The notes below the pieces were generated by a model. The model was not told where the DNA came from. It made no database searches and saw only the letters and a program-made list of their open reading frames with translations. A DNA stretch of 64,000 bases from CAZBDV01 sp964490765. GTDB taxonomy: Bacteria; Cloacimonadota; Cloacimonadia; Cloacimonadales; JAJBBL01. Position 1 is the first letter of the stretch, and each line of letters begins with the position of its first letter. Position numbers and translations under genes: made by a program. The stretch covers positions 1 to 64,000 of the forward strand of contig CAZBDV010000003.1 in the NCBI GenBank assembly GCA_964490765.1, in the 5' to 3' direction. This document shows, piece by piece, positions 25,506 through 34,467 of the stretch.

Positions 25506-27275
25506 TTACAGTGGCCAGAATGTAAGAATGAGGGGAAGTCCGGTTATAATTACAAGAATTTCCAGTGGTAAACCCATCTTCCAGTAATCACTGAACTTGT
25601 ATCCACCAGGCCCCATGACCAGAGTATTGGATTGATGCCCTATGGGTGTGAGAAATGCACAGGAACCACTTACAGCAACTGCCATCAGGAAAGTATCAAC
25701 CGAAACACCAAAACCTTGAGCAACGTTAATTGCAATAGGTGCCATCAAGACTACTGTTGCAGCGTTATTTATAACATCGGAGAGAAACATAGTAATCATC
25801 ATCATTACCACTAGAATCATCCAGACTGGAGTATTAGTTCCAATACCTAGAATCTGAGATGCAATCGTATCAGCACCACCGGAGACTTCCAGTGCTGTTC
25901 CGACCGGTATCATTGCACCCAGAAGAATAATGATTGACCAGTCGATGTTACTGTAAACATCTCTGAATGAGACTACCTTGGTAAAAACAAGAAGGAGAGC
26001 TACAATAGAAAAAGCTATCTGTACGGGGAGTAAACCCTGTAGAGTAGCCAGGATAGCAATACTGAACAAGGAAAGTGTGAGAATTATCTTCTTCTCGTAT
26101 CCTATTCGCAATCCTCTTTCAGCCAGGGGCAAGCAACCTATATTGGTTATAGTCTCAGCTAACTTATGAGAACGTCCTTGTAGCAGTAGCACATCACCTG
26201 CTTTAAAAGTCATCCTGTCGAGTCTTTTAGTTATTTTTCTATTACGCCTGGCTATTGCCAGGAGGTTCACACCATACCTGGAACGGAGATTCAAACCCGC
26301 AGCAGTCTGGCCAAGTAGTTTTGAATCGTTCATAACGATTACTTCCCTGATAGCAATATCTTTCGAGCCGATAGCATCTTTACGGAATTGCTTGCCACCA
26401 ACCAGTTTGAAGCCAGTAAGGTCAATAAAGCTCTTTAAATTATCTGAATCGGCTACTATAATAAGGATATCGTTATTCTTCAGAATCTCTTCCTGGTCCG
26501 GGATATGAATACGGCGTTTATTGCGTATCAAGCCAAGTATTTCAACCTCAATATCTTTGATCTCCTCCAGCTCTTCGATCGTCTTACCGAGATACTTCGC
26601 ATCTTTAATTACTTTGACCTCAGTAATATAATCGTCGATTTTGAAGAGATCTTCATCAGAACTCTCACCTTTACGTTTGGGTAGTAATCGCCAGCCTATG
26701 AGAGTAATGAAAGCAATACCGACAAGCATCAGTCCTATCCCGACAGGCGCGAAATCGAAAAAGCTGAAGGGTTCTCCGATTATATCCTGTCTGAAGGTAG
26801 CAATGATGATATTAGGCGGGGTACCGATAAGGGTCATCATCCCACCCAGCAGGGAAGCAAATGCAATAGGCATTAGTATGAAGGATGGTGAGTAACTACT
26901 TTTTCTGGCCAGATGTATTGCAACGGGCATCAAGATAGCGAGTGCACCTACATTATTCATAAACCCGGAAGCTACAGCTGTAATGAGAGATAAGACCGCA
27001 ATCTGCAGGAGCCTGTTCTTGCCCATTTTCATCAACCAGCGAGCAATAAGATCAATGATACCGGAGTTCTGCATACCTTTACTGATGATCATTACGGCTG
27101 CGACAGTAATTACTGCTGGATGTGCGAATCCGTTAAAAGCTTCGTCAAAAGGGATGATTCGAAAAATCACTACTGCCATCAAAGCTATAAGGGAAACGAA
27201 ATCGTAACGTATCTTACCCCAGATAAAGAGAAAAAGGGTTATAGCAAGTATAGCAAATACAAAGAATTGTTCCAT
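25506..27275 (-). CDS. SLC13/DASS-type permease with two RCK-C (TrkA-C) domains
   Basis: This 589-residue inner-membrane protein is probably a sodium-coupled anion or dicarboxylate transporter. Two membrane halves flank a cytosolic segment (residues ~205-380) that holds two TrkA-C-type ligand domains, for example VKVIKDAKYLGKTIEEL with NNDILIIVADSDNL, and MNDSKLLGQTAAGLNLR with GDVLLLQGR. The two hairpin signatures IGTPPN and GHQSNTLV are present, one in each half, as the inverted-repeat fold requires. ATG 27275 is preferred over the GTG at 27281 because AGGAG lies eight bases upstream. The substrate (sulfate, succinate or malate) cannot be read from the sequence. Confidence 0.88.
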   Translation of the reverse strand: MEQFFVFAILAITLFLFIWGKIRYDFVSLIALMAVVIFRIIPFDEAFNGFAHPAVITVAAVMIISKGMQNSGIIDLIARWLMKMGKNRLLQIAVLSLITAVASGFMNNVGALAILMPVAIHLARKSSYSPSFILMPIAFASLLGGMMTLIGTPPNIIIATFRQDIIGEPFSFFDFAPVGIGLMLVGIAFITLIGWRLLPKRKGESSDEDLFKIDDYITEVKVIKDAKYLGKTIEELEEIKDIEVEILGLIRNKRRIHIPDQEEILKNNDILIIVADSDNLKSFIDLTGFKLVGGKQFRKDAIGSKDIAIREVIVMNDSKLLGQTAAGLNLRSRYGVNLLAIARRNRKITKRLDRMTFKAGDVLLLQGRSHKLAETITNIGCLPLAERGLRIGYEKKIILTLSLFSIAILATLQGLLPVQIAFSIVALLLVFTKVVSFRDVYSNIDWSIIILLGAMIPVGTALEVSGGADTIASQILGIGTNTPVWMILVVMMMITMFLSDVINNAATVVLMAPIAINVAQGFGVSVDTFLMAVAVSGSCAFLTPIGHQSNTLVMGPGGYKFSDYWKMGLPLEILVIITGLPLILTFWPL

Positions 27276-27445
27276 CAACACATCTCCTCTCTTATAAGTC
27301 TCGATGAAACCGCAAATCCGGATTTCTCTTACAGAGTAAGAGAGCTGGAGATTACTATTTCAGTCAAGAAGTGTTTCCACTCTTTTTACTTGTCAATATA
27401 GTAAAAAGGGATAGAAAGGTCTAGATAAATTATTATGGGAGCCTT

Positions 27446-29932
27446 ATGATGAGAAGTATATTGATTATCACCTTTCTAATTCTCTGTCTGTCTGCTGGTT
27501 ACTCGGTTAATGAAGCTGTAGAATATTATGCTCAACTTAGAGATCAAGCTCTGGAGAATATCAGCACCCTACCCGATGAAGTGAAGGATGATTACAAAGC
27601 ACTATTAGAAATGTATCCAGACGTTTTCATGGCTTTCTTTCTCGCCCATGAAGAGAGCTCTAAACTATTGATAGCCAAACCTGCCGATATTGTATCGCAT
27701 CATCAGAGGGTACTGAAATTGTGGGAAGATAACAGCGAATCTTACTCTCTACCCTTCTTTCTTTCTTATATAGCCAAAATAACTGTGACCGAAGAGAGAA
27801 TAACACCTTACCGCGAGTTATTCGAGGAATATGGCCTCAATGACCTTTTAAAAGAGTACACCAGCAAAAAAGATCTTGCCCGGGAAGTCAATCTCTGGAC
27901 TCGACGGTATATGACCTTTGTTCCGACATCAGGAAGAGATATGGCTCCCTATGATATACTGGAAAGATGCAATATCGGTCGTTGTGAGGAGATGCAGATA
28001 TTCTTTATCTCAGCAGCCAGGACTCTCGGTGTTCCTGCCAGACCAGCGATGACACCACTATGGGCTCATACCGACAACAACCACGCCTGGGTTGAGGTTT
28101 ATGTCGAGGATGGCTGGCGCTATCTCGGTGCTGTTGAACCAGACTATGAATTAGACTATGCCTGGTTCACCGGCAGTGCTGCAAGGGCTGTGATGATAAT
28201 GGCTTCGGCAGCATTTCCCGATAGTAGCGATATAGTCTTGAGAGATGGTAACTACAACTCGCTGATCAATTCAACCCCCAATTACGACACAGGGCATATC
28301 AACTCAAGAACAGTGAAGATCATAACAAAGGATGCAGAGGGTAACCCTCTGCCGGATACAGAAATTGCTGTAATGGTATTCAACTGGGGTATGTTAAGAT
28401 CGATACTGACAGTAAATACTGATGAGAATGGTCATTACAGCCTTGTAACAGGCAGGGGTTCATATTTCATTTCTGCAGCTAAAGATTCGCTTTACGCACT
28501 CCACGAGGTTCCAGGTGTCGGTGGTGATTACAGAGCAGAGATCATATTAAAACCAGAAGAACCCGGTTCTGTCTGGAGCCGGATGCAATATCCCGATCCT
28601 CAACTCCCTGCTAGAAAGGAGAATCCGGCCTGGGAAGAAATACGTAGGGAATCTGAAGAGTTCTATAATGAGATCATTAATAGTTATCAGAATATTCCCT
28701 TCCCTGAGAGCGAACCTGATTCTCTCTTGCAGAAGGTCTGGAATAAATGCCGAAATAACAAAGAGAGTTTCTGGCAATTTTACAGGGCTAATGCGTCTCT
28801 CTCTCCTGGATTTGTCAAGCTGGTAGATAATATCGATGAGAAGTTTCTCTGGCAGGCTAATCCAGAACAGTGGCAGATCCTCTACGATTTCTATCAGGAG
28901 TTGGAAGAGCTTGATTATCCGGAAGATATTCTGGCTATTCTGCTTTCACCTACAGTAATGTATGAAGAGTTACCGCAAAGAGGGATGAAAGAGAGTTTAC
29001 TCAGGTGGCGTGTAGGAGATATCGAAAAACGGATTGCAGGGATAATCAATTATACAGATGAACGATATCAGATCGATAATGAGAAAAGCGTTCAATCTCT
29101 CTTACCTTTCGATGTTGCAATGGAATTGGATTTTCTCACCGCTTATCAACTAAAGATGCTTCTATGTTCAGTGCTGCGGGCAAACTATGTGCCTGCAGCC
29201 TATACCCGTATTCCTGATGTACTGTCTCTATATTTCGAAGATAGATGGAGATATTATAACATTAAGAAGCGGCAATTCGTGGGACAGGAGGAGAAATCTA
29301 CCGAATATGCCGATAAAATGGTCATCTATATTATTGATGAATATGAATATCCAATAGATATAAAGAGTGAGCAATATACCCTGACAAACAGGCAGGGCTC
29401 TATCTTTTATCCTCACAATGAACAACCAGAATCAGATGGTGGAATCATTACTGCAGAACTCGAACAGGGAAGTTATCAGCTACAGATCGGTTACAGGATA
29501 AACGACAATCTGACTCGTTTTTATCTGGAACCAGTCGAAATGAGAGAGGGTGAAAGTTTCGAAAAGATAATCAAACTCGAAGAATATCCAAGAAACTGGG
29601 AAGGAGCTTCAGGTGAGATCATTGAGTTGTTGGATAGATTAGAAGACTATCCTGATGGTTCAGTTTTTATTGTTCTGGGTGATTTCGACCGTGAACCAAT
29701 CAGAAGAATCGTGGACCGACTAATCAAGGCTGAGGTTAATGAGAACATCATCTGGTTCGGGACGAAAGATGTTGCTGATGCCCCTTCTTATTACCGGGTG
29801 AGTTCTCATTATCGTGATTGGTTGTCTGAATATAGGGATATGAAAGATAGAATAATTACACTCTACTATGACGATAAAGACGAAACATGGTCTCTATTTG
29901 ACGGTTTCTGGGAGCAAACACCGGAAAGATGA
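27446..29932 (+). CDS. Secreted transglutaminase-fold protein with degenerate second copy
   Basis: This 828-residue exported protein (signal peptide ~1-20) carries a transglutaminase-like core at residues ~150-240. The triad is readable: Cys180 in GRCEEMQIF, His213 in NNHAWVEVYV and Asp233 in EPDYELDY. A carboxypeptidase-regulatory or CNA-B-like beta domain follows (DAEGNPLPDTEIAV, ~300-370). Around residues 565-615 a second stretch echoes the first (LCSVLRANYVPAAYTRI, then YFEDRWRYYNI) but lacks the Cys and His, so it looks like a degenerate duplicate. The C-terminus resembles a small alpha/beta domain. In related proteins the fold can be a peptidase. The gene converges with the fusion regulator, seven bases between stops. 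Confidence 0.78.
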   Translation: MMRSILIITFLILCLSAGYSVNEAVEYYAQLRDQALENISTLPDEVKDDYKALLEMYPDVFMAFFLAHEESSKLLIAKPADIVSHHQRVLKLWEDNSESYSLPFFLSYIAKITVTEERITPYRELFEEYGLNDLLKEYTSKKDLAREVNLWTRRYMTFVPTSGRDMAPYDILERCNIGRCEEMQIFFISAARTLGVPARPAMTPLWAHTDNNHAWVEVYVEDGWRYLGAVEPDYELDYAWFTGSAARAVMIMASAAFPDSSDIVLRDGNYNSLINSTPNYDTGHINSRTVKIITKDAEGNPLPDTEIAVMVFNWGMLRSILTVNTDENGHYSLVTGRGSYFISAAKDSLYALHEVPGVGGDYRAEIILKPEEPGSVWSRMQYPDPQLPARKENPAWEEIRRESEEFYNEIINSYQNIPFPESEPDSLLQKVWNKCRNNKESFWQFYRANASLSPGFVKLVDNIDEKFLWQANPEQWQILYDFYQELEELDYPEDILAILLSPTVMYEELPQRGMKESLLRWRVGDIEKRIAGIINYTDERYQIDNEKSVQSLLPFDVAMELDFLTAYQLKMLLCSVLRANYVPAAYTRIPDVLSLYFEDRWRYYNIKKRQFVGQEEKSTEYADKMVIYIIDEYEYPIDIKSEQYTLTNRQGSIFYPHNEQPESDGGIITAELEQGSYQLQIGYRINDNLTRFYLEPVEMREGESFEKIIKLEEYPRNWEGASGEIIELLDRLEDYPDGSVFIVLGDFDREPIRRIVDRLIKAEVNENIIWFGTKDVADAPSYYRVSSHYRDWLSEYRDMKDRIITLYYDDKDETWSLFDGFWEQTPER

Positions 29933-29939
29933 TTTCAGC

Positions 29940-30953
29940 CTAACGTCGCCGTCTTTTAGGGATATAGGTCAGTACATTGATGATCTTGTTGTTTCTCATC
30001 TGATATTGCCTGTATTCTCTTAAATGTCGGGATATATGCAATTTAACAAGAGCTTCGATGACCTTCCCGGGATAGCTCTTTATCAGGGGGCAAAATTCCT
30101 CGAATTTCTCTATAAATAGATCAAAGGCTGCAGAATAAGATAACTCCGATCGATCCTTCATAATCTTGGGCAGAAAACCATCGATTTTCGGACATTTTAG
30201 ACATTTGGATTCTGCAAATCCTATCAGACCATTATTGGTGACAGCATACTTTTCGCTCTTGATTCTTAAAAAATTCTCCAGAGCATGAGTCTCAGGCCTT
30301 TTTTTCCAGGCCAGGTTCTCCCTGACCTTTTTGGCAAGTTCATCTGAAAGCCAGACTTCTCGCTTTTTCAGTAATTTATCAACTACTATCCAGAAAGGTC
30401 GAAGCCTGAACTCTGTCTCCGGATGCCTTATGATCTCTTCCGTTCTAGTCATGATCTGTCGAACAGCCTCTCTCGTTATACCAAATTTAGAGCCACAATC
30501 TTCAAGAGTTAGCGGTTTGGGTAAGTTGATGCCCAAACGATACTTGAGTATAGTGAGATTTCTCGCTTTCAGTTCCAGAACGTTTTCCAGCATTGACTCT
30601 ATATCGATCCACCTGCCACTGTAATCGATCTCTTTATCAATTATATACTTCTTTACCTCTTTCTGTAGAAACTCGACTGTATTGATTCCGCAATTACGAT
30701 ACTTGAGCAGTTCGTGATATGGTGTTAAAAGCAACTGACCAAGAGTAGTTATTTCAGCCTGTTTTAACAGTTCTCTCGATCTGATATTTAGTAATAGACT
30801 GGATGTAGATACATCGGGGTAATATGACTTGTGGATCTTCTCCGGCTTTATTACTCTGAAAGGATGCCCAGTGAACAAGGGCATTAAATAGAGATTTTGC
30901 TCTGTTGCAGGGCTTTTAGTTATTAACTCAAACCTGCCCTCAGAATAGAACAT
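29940..30953 (-). CDS. Regulator fusing an RNA polymerase alpha-CTD to a sigma region 4
   Basis: This 337-residue protein combines two transcription modules. Residues ~50-103 resemble the RNA polymerase alpha C-terminal domain (LNIRSRELLK, corresponding to LTVRSANCLK with the DNA-binding arginine kept as R58; TTLGQLL; LLKYRNCGINTVEFL). Residues ~122-180 resemble sigma70 region 4 (LTILKYRLGI, PLTLEDCGSKFGITREAVRQIMTR, then RHPE). The remaining ~155 residues are unassigned and contain a KCLKC cysteine pair and a basic RRRR end. It lacks the other alpha and sigma domains, so it is not a core subunit. It is the second gene behind a 104-residue protein (49-base gap). GGAGG precedes the ATG. The role is unknown. 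Confidence 0.75.
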   Translation of the reverse strand: MFYSEGRFELITKSPATEQNLYLMPLFTGHPFRVIKPEKIHKSYYPDVSTSSLLLNIRSRELLKQAEITTLGQLLLTPYHELLKYRNCGINTVEFLQKEVKKYIIDKEIDYSGRWIDIESMLENVLELKARNLTILKYRLGINLPKPLTLEDCGSKFGITREAVRQIMTRTEEIIRHPETEFRLRPFWIVVDKLLKKREVWLSDELAKKVRENLAWKKRPETHALENFLRIKSEKYAVTNNGLIGFAESKCLKCPKIDGFLPKIMKDRSELSYSAAFDLFIEKFEEFCPLIKSYPGKVIEALVKLHISRHLREYRQYQMRNNKIINVLTYIPKRRRR

Positions 30954-31002
30954 TTACTTTCCTCCATATCAGGTTAATTTTCTTCGTTATCAACGGATAA
31001 TG

Positions 31003-31317
31003 CTATCTGGTTTCCAAATAGTCGTAGAGTGCTACTTTGATCGAAATATCACGTTGCAGAACTTCACACATGGATATCTTGTGCGCCAGGATTCTGCTCC
31101 ATAATTCAAAGATTTCTTTATCAGGTTTAAAATCTGGGATATACCTCTTGAACATATCGAGATAAAAATTCTCACGATTACTGTCTAACCGGATAATGAC
31201 AAACTTGTACTTTTCATTGGTAATTTCGTAATCACAGTATCGAACGTCGATTACCCCGAATCCAAGCTTCAATAAATTCTCATAGTTGATAGTAGCCAAA
31301 ATCTCCTCACTACTCAC
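31003..31317 (-). CDS. Hypothetical partner of the alpha-CTD/sigma-4 fusion
   Basis: The 104-residue product is not recognised. It has no signal peptide or membrane segment, mixed alpha/beta character, and several aromatic and charged clusters (YCDYEITNEKYKF, MFKRYIPDFKPDKEIFELW). The start is GTG 31317 with GGAGG six bases upstream. It lies just upstream of the fusion regulator and is the only other gene in the unit, so the two likely work together, for example as a regulator and its modulator. That is inference from position alone. Confidence 0.65.
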   Translation of the reverse strand: MSSEEILATINYENLLKLGFGVIDVRYCDYEITNEKYKFVIIRLDSNRENFYLDMFKRYIPDFKPDKEIFELWSRILAHKISMCEVLQRDISIKVALYDYLETR

Positions 31318-31573
31318 TGATTACCTCCATGTAGAATAAAACTAGTCTTAAATATCTGTCGGGTACTAAGAAGATTTCTTAAAGAGAAGATGTCAAGTAA
31401 AAAGTTAATTCAATATGATTATTTTAAGAATTTGCTAAGATGTTGCATCAAGCCAGATACTCTCTGCTGCTGCTTAGTCGCATAAATTTTGCATGTAGAT
31501 ATTTTTTATTGACATTATATCCTGTATAGGAGAGGAGATAGCAAATAACAAGCAGATAATGAACCGGAGCATT

Positions 31574-32419
31574 ATGAGAGTAATAACCAGAGTTGATTTA
31601 AAAGAGGGAATAAAAAGGATCTGTAGAGAATCACACTATCATCTACAGGATGACCTTCTTCTACTTCTGCAGCAGTATCGGGATAATGAGAGTAACGAGA
31701 TTGGAAGAGATGTTCTGGATACAATTCTTGAGAATGCTCATCTGGCATCTGCTGTAAAACGTCCTCTCTGCCAGGATACAGGTATAGGTATCTTTTTTGT
31801 TGAAATAGGGGAAAGCGTTGTTTTAGAAGAAGAGGGACTAAAAGACATCATATCGGAGGCGATGGAAGAGACCTATCGAGAAGAATCTTTTCGCAAATCT
31901 ACTGTCAGCGATCCGCTTTTTCTTCGTAACAATAGTGGAGATAACCTTCCACCTTTAATCCACTGGGAAATCTCTTCCGGTAATGTATTGAGATTAACCT
32001 TTTTCCCCAAAGGAGCAGGTGCTGAGAATATGAGCCGGGTCAGGATGTTCAAACCGTTAGCCGGTAAAGAGGAGATTATCGATTTTGTACTCGATACGGT
32101 AAGCAGGGCCGATGGAAATCCCTGTCCTCCTCTTATCATCGGTGTGGGAGTAGGGGGGACTTTCGATTATGCTCCAATACTGGCTAAAAAAGCATTGTTA
32201 AGGCCTTTGCTGGCCAGGAACACTAATCCTGAATGGGCAGCTCTGGAAGATGAGTTATTGAATAGAATCAATGAGTTGGGTATAGGCCCAATGGGACTGG
32301 GTGGCGATACCACAGCTCTGAAAGTCAGTATCATTGAACATCCCTGTCATACAGCATCACTCCCAGTAGCTGTTAACCTGCAGTGCCACTCTCACAGGCA
32401 TAAGACAATAACATTCTAA
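31574..32419 (+). CDS. fumA: Fumarate hydratase class I, alpha subunit
   Basis: This is the iron-sulfur half of a two-subunit class I fumarase, which interconverts fumarate and malate. The 281 residues show AVKRPLCQDTGIGIFF near 59-74, holding the first cluster cysteine, then LTFFPKGAGAENMSRV near 140, IIGVGVGGTFDYA near 190, and IGPMGLGGDTTALKV near 237; PCHTASLPVAVNLQCH adds the later cysteine. I choose ATG 31574, with CCGGAG five bases upstream, over ATG 31559, which lacks a site. The beta subunit follows after 12 bases and malic enzyme after that. Confidence 0.93.
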   Translation: MRVITRVDLKEGIKRICRESHYHLQDDLLLLLQQYRDNESNEIGRDVLDTILENAHLASAVKRPLCQDTGIGIFFVEIGESVVLEEEGLKDIISEAMEETYREESFRKSTVSDPLFLRNNSGDNLPPLIHWEISSGNVLRLTFFPKGAGAENMSRVRMFKPLAGKEEIIDFVLDTVSRADGNPCPPLIIGVGVGGTFDYAPILAKKALLRPLLARNTNPEWAALEDELLNRINELGIGPMGLGGDTTALKVSIIEHPCHTASLPVAVNLQCHSHRHKTITF

Positions 32420-32431
32420 TATTACAAGGCT

Positions 32432-32983
32432 ATGAAGATAATAAATATAGACCTCCCATTAAGAGAGAAGGATGTCCTTAGATTGAATGCAGGGGACAAG
32501 GTTATATTGAACGGAACAATCTATACAGCTCGTGATAAAGCACATAAACTTCTGATTGAGATAATGGATCGTAAAGAACCACTCCCTTTTGAGATTAAAG
32601 ATGCAGTGATCTATTATTCAGGACCGATTATATCGGCCAGTAGTGGGAGAATGACTTCTGCTGGCCCGACAACGAGTAGTAGAATGGATAATTATACAAT
32701 ACAATTGCTGGATGCCGGTGTTAGTGGTTTGATCGGAAAAGGATCAAGAAGCTCTGAAGTTACAGAAGCACTGAAAACGCATAAGGCGGTTTATTTTAGT
32801 GCAGTTGGTGGTGCTGGTGTAGTACTTGCCAATAGAATAAAGAAATATCGGATTGTTGCCTTCCAGGAATTGGGCCTGGAAGCAATTTACCAGCTTGTGG
32901 TTGAGAACTTTCCCTGTTATGTAACAATAGATACTAAAGGCCGGGTTCTATCCGGGGAAAAACAACAGCATATAAGGATTTAG
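32432..32983 (+). CDS. fumB: Fumarate hydratase class I, beta subunit
   Basis: The 183-residue product is the C-terminal-domain half of split class I fumarases and L-tartrate dehydratases. Recognisable parts are GPIISASSGRMTSAGPTTSSRMD (substrate region, ~68-90), the glycine-rich GVSGLIGKGSRS, and YFSAVGGAGVVLANRIKK, followed by FQELGLEAIYQLVVENFP. It lies between the alpha subunit and malic enzyme, one base from the latter. The enzyme pair together makes malate for the oxidative decarboxylation next door. Fumarase is preferred over tartrate dehydratase because of the malic enzyme context. Confidence 0.93.
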   Translation: MKIINIDLPLREKDVLRLNAGDKVILNGTIYTARDKAHKLLIEIMDRKEPLPFEIKDAVIYYSGPIISASSGRMTSAGPTTSSRMDNYTIQLLDAGVSGLIGKGSRSSEVTEALKTHKAVYFSAVGGAGVVLANRIKKYRIVAFQELGLEAIYQLVVENFPCYVTIDTKGRVLSGEKQQHIRI

Positions 32984-32984
32984 A

Positions 32985-34460
32985 ATGAAGAGTGATTCTC
33001 TAACTTTAGACCTTTCCAGAATTGATGATTACTTTCCTGACGATTTTAATGATGAGGAGATTGCTAAAGGTAAGACTCTACTTTTAAAAAGGCTTTCATT
33101 GGTTTTACATGAGTTCTATAATGGAAAAATACAGGTAGTTCCCAAAGCCGGGCTCTTTGGATATAACTGGTTCAATGTCTGGTATACACCCGGAGTTTCT
33201 GCTGTTTCTACCGCAATCAGAGATGATAACACCCTCTCTTATGACCTCACTTCGAGAGGGAATACAGTGGCAATAGTCTCAGATTCGACCAGAGTACTGG
33301 GTGATGGAAACTGCACACCACCCGGTGGACTTGGAGTTATGGAAGGGAAGTCTCTACTGATGAAGATATTGGGTGGTATTGATGCCGTCCCTCTCTGTAT
33401 AGACAGCAGAGACAGAAATGGAGAACCAAGTCCTGATAAGATAATCGATTTCGTAAAGATGGTGCAATCGAGCTTCGGGGCGATTAACCTGGAAGATATT
33501 TCGCAACCCAACTGTTACAGGGTATTAGATACTCTCAGGGAGGAATGTGAAATCCCAGTATGGCATGATGATGCTCAGGGAACTGCATCAGTAACACTTG
33601 CAGGTTTGATTAATGCACTCAAGCTGGCGGAAAAGGAGATAGGAGAAATCAAGACCGTCTTTCTTGGAGCTGGAGCTTCAAATACCTCAATAGCCAGAAT
33701 TGCCTTTACAGCAGGGCTTGATCCGAAAAAATCGGTTATGTTCGATGCCAAAGGGGCGTTAAATGGAAAGAGAGAAGACCTGAGAGGTAATCCGGCACAT
33801 TACAGGAAATGGGAGATCTGCCAGGCCACCAATCCGAGCAATATTACCGAACTCAGTGATGCTTTCGAAAATGCGGATGTTCTTATAGCCTTATCGCGGC
33901 CGGGACCTGATTATGTCAGAGAAGAGTGGATCAGAAGGATGAATGATAAACCGATAATTTTTGCCTGTGCCAATCCTGTACCAGAAATTTATCCCTATGC
34001 CGCCAAACGGGCAGGAGCATATATTGTAGCTACCGGCCGGGGGGATTTCCCCAACCAGATTAATAACTCGCTTGGCTTTCCTGGTATCCTGAAAGGTGCT
34101 CTGATCGTTGGTGCCCGAAAGATTTCTGACGATATGGCAATTGCAGCAGCGAGAGCTCTAGCTGAATTTGCCGAAAACAGGGGTATCGAACCGGATAACA
34201 TTATACCAAAAATGGATGAAATGGAAGTATTCCCTTTAGAAGCTGTAGCAGTAGCCCGGCAGGCTATCAAGGAAAATTCTGCCCGCAGAAATCTGAACGA
34301 TGAACAGATACTGAAGATTGCCCGCAGGGATATTCAACAAGCGAAGGAGACTTATAGGTTACTTTCTGAAAACGGTGTAATTGTCAAACCGGATATGAAA
34401 ATGATCCATGATGCTCTAGATCTGGTAGTCAAAGAGGTTAGAGAGCAGCGGGTCAGTTAA
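32985..34460 (+). CDS. NAD(P)-dependent malic enzyme
   Basis: Malic enzyme oxidatively decarboxylates malate to pyruvate. The 491 residues show the bacterial malic enzyme pattern: WYTPGVSAVSTAIRD, then GNTVAIVSDSTRVLGDGN near residue 87, MEGKSLLMKILGGIDAVPLCID, the metal site region VWHDDAQGTASVTLAGLINAL near 188, and the Rossmann motif TVFLGAGASNTSIARIA near 225. It ends with an extra ~90 residues that include a helical tail. The VLGDGNCTPPGGL loop differs from the usual VLGLGNIGP. It is the third gene of the fumarase operon and converges with the ferredoxin gene at seven bases. Confidence 0.9.
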   Translation: MKSDSLTLDLSRIDDYFPDDFNDEEIAKGKTLLLKRLSLVLHEFYNGKIQVVPKAGLFGYNWFNVWYTPGVSAVSTAIRDDNTLSYDLTSRGNTVAIVSDSTRVLGDGNCTPPGGLGVMEGKSLLMKILGGIDAVPLCIDSRDRNGEPSPDKIIDFVKMVQSSFGAINLEDISQPNCYRVLDTLREECEIPVWHDDAQGTASVTLAGLINALKLAEKEIGEIKTVFLGAGASNTSIARIAFTAGLDPKKSVMFDAKGALNGKREDLRGNPAHYRKWEICQATNPSNITELSDAFENADVLIALSRPGPDYVREEWIRRMNDKPIIFACANPVPEIYPYAAKRAGAYIVATGRGDFPNQINNSLGFPGILKGALIVGARKISDDMAIAAARALAEFAENRGIEPDNIIPKMDEMEVFPLEAVAVARQAIKENSARRNLNDEQILKIARRDIQQAKETYRLLSENGVIVKPDMKMIHDALDLVVKEVREQRVS

Positions 34461-34467
34461 ACACGAT

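Noticed and set aside
31559..31573. Upstream ATG as the fumarase alpha start
   Set aside because: It has no ribosome site, whereas CCGGAG lies five bases before ATG 31574 where family similarity begins.
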